Assembly: GCA_026990815.1 (NCBI GenBank)
Contig: JALXCS010000387.1
Coordinates: 1-10,107, forward strand
DNA: 10,107 bases
Direction of reading: 5' to 3'
Source: Methylomonas sp.
GTDB taxonomy: Bacteria; Pseudomonadota; Gammaproteobacteria; Methylococcales; Methylomonadaceae
Every line of letters begins with the position of its first letter. Within the stretch, counting starts at the first letter, position 1. Shown piece by piece: positions 1 to 6,883 of the stretch. Both the position numbers and the translations under genes were made by a program. Under the pieces are notes generated by a model. That model made no database searches. It had not been told where the DNA came from and saw only the letters and a program-made list of their open reading frames with translations.

Positions 1-63
1 GCTTTGGGAGATCTTACGCCAGATGAAGTCTATTTAAATTTGCCACGGCAATTAGTGGCTTAA
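1..63 (+). CDS. IS3-like transposase, C-terminal end only (partial)
   Basis: The window opens inside an open frame that gives 20 residues and then stops with TAA at 61-63. The peptide begins ALGDLTPDEVYLNLP. This resembles the C-terminal end of IS3-family orfB transposases (DDE/rve integrase fold), where an 'H-x-A-L-G-x-x-T-P-x-E-V-Y' segment follows the catalytic core. The catalytic residues lie outside the window, so intactness cannot be judged. The IS-end-like sequence that follows supports the call. An rve-type transposase of another IS family, such as IS481, remains possible from so short a tail. Confidence 0.6.
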   Translation, partial: ALGDLTPDEVYLNLPRQLVA

Positions 64-126
64 TGAACAAGGCAGCATGATCACTTAAAAAGCCGATTGG
101 ACTGTCCAATCGATTGGGGCCATTTC
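1..126 (+). mobile_element. 3' end of an IS3-like insertion sequence (boundary approximate)
   Basis: Downstream of the transposase stop lies a structured non-coding stretch. CGATTGGA (94-101) and TCCAATCG (105-112) form a perfect 8-bp stem with a 3-nt loop. It overlaps the 12-bp palindrome CCAATCGATTGG (106-117), which is followed by GGGGCC and then ATTTCT near 122-127. A GTCCAA...TGGGGCCA pattern near the end is reminiscent of the right ends of some IS3-group elements. I cannot see the left end or the target duplication, so the boundary near 122-127 is a guess. Confidence 0.4.
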
Positions 127-127
127 T

Positions 128-143
128 CCTGATCTAAATCAGG
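128..143. repeat. Small perfect hairpin upstream of the LplT-like gene
   Basis: CCTGAT (128-133) and ATCAGG (138-143) form a perfect 6-bp stem with the 4-nt loop CTAA. It lies just outside the probable IS end and 57 bp upstream of the transporter start. No T run follows, so it is not a convincing terminator. It could be part of the IS end, a small operator, or chance. Confidence 0.3.
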
Positions 144-200
144 GCTAACCCATTCCACCTATTTACACTTAATTTTAGTTCTTCATGGAGTAATTAAACA

Positions 201-1658
201 ATGTCCCAACATGATTCTGATCATGAAAAAGGTATAAAACATCTTTTTAGGGTTAACCCGGAACAGTTGCCGCCCTTACCTTTTAAAAACAAATCATTCC
301 TCAGTTTTCTGGCAACACAGGCATTAGGCGCTTTTAACGACAATGTTTTCAAACAACTGGTACTGTTACTGGGCGTTGGTTATTTAATGCTGGGCATGGA
401 ATATCAAGCAGTCGTGCAATTTTTGTTTGCCCTGCCGTTTTTGATTTTCTCTGGTTTCGCAGGTGATATTGCTGATCGTTTTAGTAAAGGCAAATTGATG
501 GTTATCTGTAAAATTGCAGAAATTATTATTGCTGTCTTGGGTGTCGGTGCATTCCTGATGATGAATGATGGCAGCAACAATACTATTGAAGCGCCACTTT
601 ATTTATGGCTGTTGGCCATCGTTGCATTTCTATTGGGCAGCCAGAGTGCCTTTTTTGGGCCACCTAAATATGGTGGCTTACCAGAACTTGTTCGACCGGA
701 TGACCTTGCTCCGGCAACCGGGCTGACTCAAATGACCACTTTCCTGGCAATCATATTTGGAGTTGCTGTAGCCGGTCTGCTTGCAGATTTACTGACTGGT
801 CGCATGTATCTGGCTGGTCTTGTTACTGTCAGCATCGCCATTTTGGGTATGCTAGCATCACTGGGGATTGCCAGGAACCCTCCTGCCGATCCGCAGCGAA
901 AAATTTCGGCAAAATCTTTTTTAAGTGTGTTGCCAACACTAAAAAACATTTTTTGTAACGATCCGTTAATGTCCCGCATTATGATCGTTTATTCTTGGTT
1001 CTGGTTTGTTGGTGGCATTACCTTAACAGCAATCAATGCCTTTGGCCGCTTTCAGTTGGGTTTGAATAATTTTGATACCAGCCTGATGGTGGCAACGACC
1101 TCATTAGGTATTGCTCTGGGTAGCGTTTTGGTTGGAAAGCTTTCTTTTGGCAAAGTGCGTTTAGGTCTGGTCGTGCCGGCACTTTTTGCTCTGGTTATTT
1201 TCCTGCTGTGCTTGTCTGTGTTACCTGTTCACAGCCCTGGAGAAAAAGACATTGAATTGTTTAATCAATTAAAAAACTCGCCTGAATTGTTAGAGTCAAC
1301 TCGAATTATTCCTCTGGCGCCGTTATTAATAAGAACAACAGCATTTGTTCTGTTTTTTTTGCTGGGTTTTGCTTCCGGTTTTTTCTCGGTACCTTTGCTA
1401 GCCTTTATTCAGGCTCGCCCGCCCCTTAGTGACAAGGGCCGCGTTTTTGCTGCTGTCAATTGGCTTAACTGGATTTTTATTCTTGTTTCGGCTATTGCCT
1501 ACGGTTCTGGAATGTTGTTACTTGATCATCAAGCTAATTATCTTTTTGCGTGGTTAGCTTTTGCCACTTTAGCCGTCGGCCTGATGTTTCTGCCCAAAAT
1601 TTTCAGCTTACTTAAGCAAATCAAACCGGATTTTGTATATTTGAAACCACATAAATAA
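201..1658 (+). CDS. LplT-like major facilitator superfamily transporter
   Basis: This is a polytopic inner-membrane protein of 485 residues with about 12 hydrophobic segments. It resembles the LplT family, whose E. coli member flips lysophospholipids inward for re-acylation by Aas. Visible signatures are a first helix with ALGAFNDNVFKQL (residues 41-53), an MFS motif A variant GDIADRFSKGK (88-98) after helix 2, and QSAFFGPPKYGGLPEL (148-163), which matches the conserved SAFFGPxKYGxLPEL stretch of LplT/Aas transport domains. It is longer than E. coli LplT (397 residues), with a soluble N-terminal tail of about 30 residues and a long loop near residues 335-375. No acyltransferase or acyl-ACP synthetase domain is fused to it or encoded beside it. 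The ATG at 201 has GGAG at 187-190 with a 10-nt spacer. The gene converges on the tetR-type gene, with 23 bp between the stops. Family membership is fairly sure; the substrate is inferred. Confidence 0.8.
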   Translation: MSQHDSDHEKGIKHLFRVNPEQLPPLPFKNKSFLSFLATQALGAFNDNVFKQLVLLLGVGYLMLGMEYQAVVQFLFALPFLIFSGFAGDIADRFSKGKLMVICKIAEIIIAVLGVGAFLMMNDGSNNTIEAPLYLWLLAIVAFLLGSQSAFFGPPKYGGLPELVRPDDLAPATGLTQMTTFLAIIFGVAVAGLLADLLTGRMYLAGLVTVSIAILGMLASLGIARNPPADPQRKISAKSFLSVLPTLKNIFCNDPLMSRIMIVYSWFWFVGGITLTAINAFGRFQLGLNNFDTSLMVATTSLGIALGSVLVGKLSFGKVRLGLVVPALFALVIFLLCLSVLPVHSPGEKDIELFNQLKNSPELLESTRIIPLAPLLIRTTAFVLFFLLGFASGFFSVPLLAFIQARPPLSDKGRVFAAVNWLNWIFILVSAIAYGSGMLLLDHQANYLFAWLAFATLAVGLMFLPKIFSLLKQIKPDFVYLKPHK

Positions 1659-1681
1659 TCAACTTAATGCCGAGTAAAAGT

Positions 1682-2287
1682 TTATACCGGTGTTATAACC
1701 CAGCCACGAATAAAATTTCTGACTAGCAAGTTAATATCTTCTTCAATTTTTTGTATTTGTGGATCAGGCAAATGATCCGTTAATGATAAAATACAAATAC
1801 CATGGACGCCACTCCAGATTGCTCTGGCAGCAGCCTGAACGTATTTCTGATCATATTCAGGTGCAAGCTGGCCAAGCAATTTTTCAATGCGAACAAAGGC
1901 CTGATCCACTTTGTTCTGATACCATTCTGGAACTACCTGATCTTTCGGAAGTCGGTGCTCAAAAATCATGCTCCAAAGATTAAAATGTTGGCTGGCAAAT
2001 TCGAGATATTTTTTTGCCAGAATAATAATCTGTTGATTGGAAGGACAATCTGCAGAATACTCATCCAAAAAATCACCAAGTTCATCCAATGTTCGGCCTT
2101 TAACATGCATAATTAAATCGGCCATGTTTTCAAAGACCATATAAATTGAACCCACCGTATAACCTATTTCAAGCGCAATGCGGCGTACTTTTAATGCTTG
2201 GAAGCCATCCGCGACAATAATATCCTCAGCAGCTTTCAGTATCATTTCCTTTATTTCTTCAAGACTATGTTCACTTCTCCTAGCCAT
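1682..2287 (-). CDS. TetR/AcrR-family transcriptional repressor with WHG-type C-terminal domain
   Basis: This is a cytoplasmic DNA-binding regulator of 201 residues from the chosen start. The N-terminal TetR helix-turn-helix spans about residues 10-57: a first helix around EIKEMILKAAEDIIVADG, then ALKVRRIALEIGYTVGSIYMVF, which has the usual 'G-x-x-x-G-S-I-Y-x-x-F' recognition-helix pattern. The C-terminal half is all-helical and carries AIWSGVHGICIL (about 156-167), matching the W-x-x-x-H-G signature of the WHG TetR C-terminal domain. The open frame continues upstream to a GTG at 2326. I chose the ATG at 2287 because MARRSEHS is a typical TetR opening and AAGGA lies upstream, though about 12 nt away. 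The gene diverges from nif3 across 70 bp, suggesting autoregulation and possible control of nif3. The ligand is unknown. It converges on the LplT-like gene, which it could also regulate in trans. Confidence 0.85.
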   Translation of the reverse strand: MARRSEHSLEEIKEMILKAAEDIIVADGFQALKVRRIALEIGYTVGSIYMVFENMADLIMHVKGRTLDELGDFLDEYSADCPSNQQIIILAKKYLEFASQHFNLWSMIFEHRLPKDQVVPEWYQNKVDQAFVRIEKLLGQLAPEYDQKYVQAAARAIWSGVHGICILSLTDHLPDPQIQKIEEDINLLVRNFIRGWVITPV

Positions 2288-2324
2288 ACTGAATTTTTTT
2301 CCTTTATAAAAACAACCGAGGTAC

Positions 2325-2350
2325 ACTATACAGATTTGAAATCGTATTAT
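2325..2350. promoter_or_regulatory. Divergent tetR/nif3 promoter region with overlapping -10-like elements
   Basis: The 70-bp gap carries a -10-like TATTAT on the plus strand (2345-2350), 7 bp before the nif3 ATG, and a -10-like TATAGT on the minus strand (2325-2330), facing the tetR gene. Neither has a good -35. The minus-strand box sits in an imperfect palindrome, GTACACTATAC (2321-2331), which could be a repressor site. Assignment rests on position and base composition only. Confidence 0.3.
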
Positions 2351-2357
2351 CGCTTTT

Positions 2358-3125
2358 ATGGCTATCAGTCAGCAACAACTCAATGATTTTTTTTGCGCCT
2401 TACTGACACCCGAAAGTTTCAATGATTACTGTCCGAATGGCCTGCAAATCGAAGGGAAACCACAAATCAAAAAAATTGCTTTTGCTGTCTCGGCTACCAG
2501 GGATTCAATCACCAAAGCAGTCAGCCAACAAGCTGACACATTAGTTGTCCATCATGGTTTGTTTTGGAAATCTCATGGCATACGCACAATAACAGGCTCA
2601 TTTGGCCAGCGAGTCAATCCAATCATAATCAATGAAATGAATTTGTTTGCATATCATTTGCCTCTTGATGCTCATCCCGATATTGGCAATGCGGCAATAC
2701 TTGGTAATAAACTGGAATTGACCGAGCAACTCGCTTTTGGGGATTTCAAAGGTTGCCCAACCGGAATCAAGGGAAAATTATCCACGCCCATTAATGCAAA
2801 ACAACTGGCTGAAATACTGAAAGCAATCCTTAACCATAATGTTATCGTGGCTTCTCCTGATAATTCCCGAATAATTAATACCCTAGGAATTATTACCGGT
2901 GGCGCAAACAGTGATTGGCATCTGGCTGTTAAAGCTGGTCTCGATGCATATATAACTGGCGAAATTTCCGAACACGACTGGCACGAAAGTCAGGAAAACA
3001 ATATCCACATGTTTGCCGGAGGACATCATGCAACTGAGCGATTTGGTATTCAGGCACTCATGAAAAAAACCCGGGAACACTTCAAAATAGAATGTTTTTA
3101 TATAGATAGCAAAAATCTGGCATGA
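2358..3125 (+). CDS. Nif3/YbgI-family dinuclear metal centre protein (GTP cyclohydrolase 1 type 2 homolog)
   Basis: This 255-residue cytoplasmic protein matches the DUF34/NIF3 family along its full length. Family members form hexameric rings with a two-metal centre; a physiological reaction is not firmly established. The N-terminus is colinear with E. coli YbgI as I remember it, including DYCPNGLQIEG (23-33). Putative metal ligands are H65 and H66 in VVHHGLFW, D104 in HLPLDAHPDIGN, and H223 and E227 in GHHATE. TGGAN (180-184) and ITGEISEHDWH (199-209) are also family signatures. The intact ligand set suggests a functional protein. The ATG at 2358 is supported by this colinearity, although no Shine-Dalgarno precedes it and a -10-like box ends only 7 nt upstream. 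The gene diverges from the tetR-type gene and is followed, after a 150-bp gap with an inverted repeat, by the YajR-like gene. Confidence 0.9.
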   Translation: MAISQQQLNDFFCALLTPESFNDYCPNGLQIEGKPQIKKIAFAVSATRDSITKAVSQQADTLVVHHGLFWKSHGIRTITGSFGQRVNPIIINEMNLFAYHLPLDAHPDIGNAAILGNKLELTEQLAFGDFKGCPTGIKGKLSTPINAKQLAEILKAILNHNVIVASPDNSRIINTLGIITGGANSDWHLAVKAGLDAYITGEISEHDWHESQENNIHMFAGGHHATERFGIQALMKKTREHFKIECFYIDSKNLA

Positions 3126-3174
3126 AAAACAGATTCAGCAAGTAATAGAACTCTCAGCTCCTGTTTTTCATGCC
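3119..3174. repeat. Perfect 14-bp inverted repeat overlapping the nif3 stop
   Basis: GGCATGAAAAACAG (3119-3132) is the exact reverse complement of CTGTTTTTCATGCC (3161-3174), with a 28-nt loop. The left arm contains the final codons and the TGA stop of nif3. No T run directly follows the right arm on the plus strand (TTAAAAAAGC does), so it is not a classical plus-strand terminator. It may cap or stabilise the nif3 mRNA 3' end, act as a weak terminator, or be a mobile-element remnant. Confidence 0.6.
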
Positions 3175-3205
3175 TTAAAAAAGCAATTCCTTAAAGTGTA
3201 CGGTA

Positions 3206-3211
3206 TATAAT
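3206..3211 (+). promoter_or_regulatory. Candidate -10 box for the YajR-like gene
   Basis: A consensus TATAAT lies at 3206-3211 in an AT-rich gap, 64 bp before the TTG start. No good -35 is seen 16-18 bp upstream, so the promoter, if real, would be weak or activator-dependent. A second TATAAA (3254-3259) is too close to the Shine-Dalgarno to be likely. Confidence 0.35.
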
Positions 3212-3275
3212 ACGCTGCTTTAAAATACATGTTTTCCGATTTTTTCATTACACTATAAAATACAGGAGAAAAATT

Positions 3276-4667
3276 TTGACTCAGGTGCAGGACATTACCA
3301 GCCCAATGACCCCCCTGGAACGGCGGGCAACTTTTTCGCTTGCGACCATTTATGCATTGCGGATGCTAGGATTATTCATGATCCTTCCGGTCTTGTCCTT
3401 ATTTGCAGAACATTTGGAAGGATCAACTCCTTTATTAATTGGTTTGGCCATCAGTATTTATGGCTTAACCCAGGCACTGCTACAAATTCCTTTTGGCTTA
3501 TTATCTGACCGTTTCGGTCGCAAAAAAATTATCGTTATCGGTTTACTGTTATTTGCTTCAGGAAGTGTTGTTGCCGCACTTTCTACTACGATTTTTGGCG
3601 TATTAATTGGCAGGGCATTACAAGGGAGTGGCGCCATTGCAGCAGCAATTATGGCTTTGGTCGCTGATTTAACTCAGGAAGTGCACCGCACAAAAGCCAT
3701 GGGGACTATTGGTATCAGTATTGGTTTATCTTTCGCTGTTGCGATAACACTTGGTCCGGTTATTGGTGCACATGCAGGAATCCAAGGTATTTTCTGGTTA
3801 ACGGCTGGACTATCGTTACTTGCTATTCTAGTCGTTATTTTTATTGTTCCGAAACCTTTACACAATAAAATTCATGCAGACGCCGAATTAATCCCCTCAC
3901 AATTTACGACTGTTCTAAAAAATATTGATTTACTGCGTCTTGATTTTGGTATCTTCATATTACATCTTGTTCTGACTGCAAGCTTTGTGGTTATCCCTTT
4001 GCTGATAAAAGATGCCGGGGTGCTTCCCAAACAACACTGGATGATTTATTTACCGGTGTTTTTTTTCTCATTGATAATTGTAATTCCTTTTATTATTCTT
4101 GCAGAAAAGAAACATAAAATGAAAGCTGTGTTTATCGGAGCCATTGCAACACTTGTTATTGCTGATTTAGGTTTATTTCATTTCTATTATCAACTCCCAG
4201 GGTTAATTACATTTTTATTTCTATTTTTTGCAGGATTTAATTTGCTGGAAGCCACTTTGCCCTCGTTAATTTCCAAAACTGCGCCGGGTGATTTTAAGGG
4301 TACTGCAATGGGCGCCTACTCCACCTCGCAGTTCCTTGGTGCATTTGTTGGTGGCACACTAGGTGGTTATATTTTCGGCGAATATGGTGCCGGCATGGTT
4401 TTTTTACTTTGTGCCATTTGTGGCAGTATCTGGCTGATTATTTCAATATTCATGAAACCCCCAAAATATCTGGCCAATATGTTGATACCATTAAATTCAA
4501 TTGACCAAGCACACGCAGATAAGTTTATTTCCGAACTTCTTCAAGTCCAAGGAGTTGCCGAAGTCAAGGCACATTTTGATGAAGCGGTTGCGTATTTAAA
4601 AGTTGATAACCAATGCCTTGATAAAAATCAATTACAAAATTTAATTTCACAGTGGTCAAGCTCCTGA
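3276..4667 (+). CDS. YajR-like MFS transporter with C-terminal YAM-type domain
   Basis: This is an inner-membrane transporter of 463 residues with about 12 transmembrane segments. MFS motif A is clear as GLLSDRFGRKK (74-84), and GRALQGSGAI follows in the next helices, as in drug/H+ antiporter-like MFS proteins. After the last helix and MKPPKYLAN, a soluble tail from about residue 403 to 463 (SIDQAHADKFISEL...GVAEVKAHFDEAVAYLKVD) has the beta-alpha-beta look of the ferredoxin-like YAM domain of E. coli YajR (454 residues), whose substrate is not firmly known. The start is a TTG at 3276. It is well supported by AGGAG (3264-3268) seven nt upstream, while the first in-frame ATG (3306) has no Shine-Dalgarno and would remove ten residues. 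The gene lies 45 bp before ssb; a transporter of this type beside ssb is familiar in gammaproteobacteria, usually with uvrA on the other side. Here nif3 takes that place. Confidence 0.85.
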   Translation: MTQVQDITSPMTPLERRATFSLATIYALRMLGLFMILPVLSLFAEHLEGSTPLLIGLAISIYGLTQALLQIPFGLLSDRFGRKKIIVIGLLLFASGSVVAALSTTIFGVLIGRALQGSGAIAAAIMALVADLTQEVHRTKAMGTIGISIGLSFAVAITLGPVIGAHAGIQGIFWLTAGLSLLAILVVIFIVPKPLHNKIHADAELIPSQFTTVLKNIDLLRLDFGIFILHLVLTASFVVIPLLIKDAGVLPKQHWMIYLPVFFFSLIIVIPFIILAEKKHKMKAVFIGAIATLVIADLGLFHFYYQLPGLITFLFLFFAGFNLLEATLPSLISKTAPGDFKGTAMGAYSTSQFLGAFVGGTLGGYIFGEYGAGMVFLLCAICGSIWLIISIFMKPPKYLANMLIPLNSIDQAHADKFISELLQVQGVAEVKAHFDEAVAYLKVDNQCLDKNQLQNLISQWSSS

Positions 4668-4712
4668 TGATAAAATCAGACCACCGCTTTTAGAATTTAT
4701 ACGGAGAACGAA

Positions 4713-5180
4713 ATGCTCAACAAAGTCATGTTGATCGGCAATTTAGGTGCCGATCCTGAAGTACGATATATGCCCAGCGGTGAAGCTGTCACCAACATCA
4801 GACTGGCAACAACCCGGCGCTGGAAAGATCGTCAATCCGGTGAACGCCGCGAACAAACCGAATGGCACCGGATAGTATTTTTCCGCCGCCTGGCCGAAGT
4901 TGCTGGCGAATATTTAAGAAAAGGCAGCCAAGTTTATATCGAAGGACGTATCCAGACTCGAAAATGGCAAGACCAGTCTGGCCAGGATCGTTATTCAACT
5001 GAAATTATTGCTGAAGAAATGCAAATGCTGGGGAGCCGCAGTGGCGGCACTGCAAATTTTTCTGATAATCAGCCGATGCAGACTAATTCTGCTCCAAGCC
5101 AAGCTGCTCAAAATAGTGCGGATTCCAATAATCCACCTCCAGCATCTTATGACGATTTTGATGATGATATACCATTCTGA
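4713..5180 (+). CDS. ssb: Single-stranded DNA-binding protein
   Basis: SSB coats single-stranded DNA during replication, repair and recombination and recruits partner proteins through its C-terminal tip. The 155-residue product has an N-terminal OB fold (about 1-107). It opens MLNKVMLIGNLGADPEVRYM and contains W37, W51 and W85 at positions equivalent to the DNA-stacking tryptophans W40, W54 and W88 of E. coli SSB. The linker (about 108-145) is rich in Asn, Gln, Ser and Pro, and the acidic tip DDDIPF is intact. It is slightly shorter than the E. coli protein (178 residues), all in the linker. The ATG has GGAG at 4703-4706 with 6 nt spacing. It is probably cotranscribed with the YajR-like gene and ends at a strong terminator 35 bp downstream. 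Confidence 0.97.
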   Translation: MLNKVMLIGNLGADPEVRYMPSGEAVTNIRLATTRRWKDRQSGERREQTEWHRIVFFRRLAEVAGEYLRKGSQVYIEGRIQTRKWQDQSGQDRYSTEIIAEEMQMLGSRSGGTANFSDNQPMQTNSAPSQAAQNSADSNNPPPASYDDFDDDIPF

Positions 5181-5214
5181 TTTGGAGAAAAACCAATATT
5201 ACATGCATTCCCTT

Positions 5215-5242
5215 AAATCCTCAGGCAACTGGGGATTTTTTT
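5215..5242 (+). terminator. Intrinsic terminator of ssb
   Basis: AAATCCTCAG (5215-5224) pairs over ten positions with CTGGGGATTT (5229-5238), including one G-U pair, around a GCAA tetraloop of GNRA type. A T run from 5236 to 5242 follows. It sits 35 bp after the ssb stop and is oriented to stop plus-strand transcription. The minus strand has no T run after the stem, so it is unidirectional. Confidence 0.88.
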
Positions 5243-5425
5243 GCATCAATCATTCGATCAATAAAAAATTGACCAAACAAATTAAAGCTTAGTTTTTCAT
5301 CAATTACTTCAGCGATCGCAATAAGACTTCACCAAAGTAATGCAATTTTTCTGGGTTTTTTCTACTTAAAAGCTACACTTAAGGATAATATCTTTCCCAA
5401 TATAACTAGCGAAAAAATATTTTAA

Positions 5426-6883
5426 ATGACTGATGTGCAGCAGTTCCCTTTTGCTTTAGAACTTGATTCTGTAGATCAATGGCTAACAACCACAAGTCTG
5501 GCTGACACGATTGTATCAGCTAGTGAATTTCACAAAATAATTAAAGATTTGAACAGAGCATCTATTGACTCGAATTCGCTCTATCAGATTATCCTAAAAA
5601 TAACACCCTCTATAGAAAAATTAACAAATGAATTACTGCAAATTATTCTTGAAAAAACCTCTCCGTGTGACGAAAAAACACTAAAACTTAAGCGCTTGTC
5701 CCGTCATTTAATGAAAGAGCTTATTTCTGCTTATTCTTCGATTGCCCGGCAAAAAGATATTCCTAGGGAAACGTTGCAAGACATCGCTCATCAGGCGTTA
5801 GAGTTGATTGGCCAACATTTGTTAGTTAGTGCCAAAATGGGCGAGAAACCTTCGAATAGCATTTGGAAAATCAGCAGCCAACTCTATCAAATCGGCCATA
5901 AGCAGGAATTTGATTCTGCAATTGCTAATGCTGTTAAACGAAACATAGTGTTCTATCTGTGTAACCCATACCAACTTACACTTCCCGATATCGATGGAAT
6001 TTATTCTGCAATATCAAAACACTCTCAACTCATCGGAATGCAAGAAACCCACCCTGAAACAATAAACCAATGCTATTTTGTGTGGGAGTATGCTAATAAT
6101 CTTGCACCTAATATCGCACAACAAAATAAAACATACATTTCAGCGATTTTTCTTAACCCCGACCAGCTTGTCAATTTATTTCAATCGGGTAATTATGAAA
6201 AGCATTTTACGGCCTTTAAGAAAATCATTCTAAAATTAACGGGATATCAAAAGACCATCCATTCAGACATCCCTTCTGAACCAATCATCCGCTCGCTATA
6301 TTTTGGTTTCGATCAAATTGAAAAGACCTTACAGCAAAATTTACGAAAAACAAAATTGCATAAACTTGGGCAAAAATATAATGTTAGCAATACCTTAATG
6401 GACGCTAAACTGGAGCCACTAGCACATGAACAAACATTTAATAACAGTGGGAAAAATAATATTTGGCAACAAAACCTGAATAAACGGCAAGAGAAGAATA
6501 CTGTCAAAATACAAAAAACGTTGTTTGACAATTTTATTATTGCCGTTTCACATCCTCAAGATTATTGCTGTGAGAATATTATCATTATTGATAACGAAGA
6601 CAATCAACCTCAATTAGGAATTATTAGAAGAATTCTTTACATTCATCAAAGTAATACGCTGCGTATGTTGATTGAAATAATCCCGGGTAATATCATTTTT
6701 TCGAAGTTGGATGGATTAATCCAGGCAATTTTTATTCAAGACTCAAATCAATTAATGCTTTCGACAAAAACGAATGGCAATTTTACAGAATCAGCAATGA
6801 GATTTGATAACAGGCAAGTAGCGCTTGAGAAATTGGTCGAGGTAACTGATTTTTTTATGCGCTATCAGGTCAGGATTCATTAG
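5426..6883 (+). CDS. Uncharacterised protein, possibly a divergent PilZ-like/cyclic-di-GMP-binding family member
   Basis: I do not recognise this 485-residue protein with confidence. It has no signal peptide or membrane segment, so it is probably cytoplasmic. The N-terminal opening QFPFALELDSVDQWLTTTSL (6-25) resembles a group of gammaproteobacterial proteins annotated as cyclic-di-GMP-binding, which begin FPLxLxxxSVxxWL. Residues 25-330 look almost entirely helical. From about 355 to 425 the pattern changes to beta strands. GIIRRILYIHQSNTLRMLIEI (398-418) resembles the 'G-x-I-R-W-l ... l-x-G-I-x-l' strands of PilZ-like barrels, but I do not see a clear RxxxR plus D/NxSxxG ligand motif. It is AT-rich, with many Asn, Lys, Ile and Gln residues. 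No Shine-Dalgarno precedes the ATG. It is the only gene between the ssb terminator and the convergent nucleotidase gene, so it appears monocistronic; its last 14 bp overlap that gene's 3' end. Confidence 0.75.
   Translation: MTDVQQFPFALELDSVDQWLTTTSLADTIVSASEFHKIIKDLNRASIDSNSLYQIILKITPSIEKLTNELLQIILEKTSPCDEKTLKLKRLSRHLMKELISAYSSIARQKDIPRETLQDIAHQALELIGQHLLVSAKMGEKPSNSIWKISSQLYQIGHKQEFDSAIANAVKRNIVFYLCNPYQLTLPDIDGIYSAISKHSQLIGMQETHPETINQCYFVWEYANNLAPNIAQQNKTYISAIFLNPDQLVNLFQSGNYEKHFTAFKKIILKLTGYQKTIHSDIPSEPIIRSLYFGFDQIEKTLQQNLRKTKLHKLGQKYNVSNTLMDAKLEPLAHEQTFNNSGKNNIWQQNLNKRQEKNTVKIQKTLFDNFIIAVSHPQDYCCENIIIIDNEDNQPQLGIIRRILYIHQSNTLRMLIEIIPGNIIFSKLDGLIQAIFIQDSNQLMLSTKTNGNFTESAMRFDNRQVALEKLVEVTDFFMRYQVRIH

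Noticed and set aside
728..979. Minus-strand open frame inside the LplT-like gene
   Set aside because: Shadow of a membrane protein gene; no ribosome site and no recognisable motif.
1659..1681. Possible bidirectional terminator between the convergent transporter and tetR genes
   Set aside because: The 23 bp contain no stem that I can pair convincingly.
1759..2116. Plus-strand open frames opposite the tetR-type gene
   Set aside because: They are antisense to a clear TetR protein, overlap each other in different frames, and have no family signature.
2288..2326. Upstream extension of the TetR protein to a GTG at 2326
   Set aside because: The extra 13 residues (MYLGCFYKGKKFS) have no family match, and the extension would place the start on the candidate -10/operator.
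4652..4684. Imperfect hairpin (GTGGT/ACCAC plus CTGAT/ATCAG) across the end of the YajR-like gene
   Set aside because: The left arm has a 7-nt bulge and only a short CGCTTTT follows. The gap to ssb is 45 bp and ssb seems cotranscribed, so I do not call it a terminator.
5008..5292. Open frame overlapping the end of ssb and running through its terminator
   Set aside because: It lies in another frame of the well-supported ssb gene and crosses a strong intrinsic terminator. The residue composition is not protein-like.
5311..5320. GCGATCGC palindrome in the gap after ssb
   Set aside because: It resembles the HIP1 octamer of cyanobacteria, but it occurs once and nothing else in the window is cyanobacterial.
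5243..5425. AT-rich gap searched for a small RNA or promoter
   Set aside because: GATAAT (5384-5389) and TATAAC (5401-5406) could be -10 boxes, but no -35 is found for either, and no stable structure or second terminator is visible.
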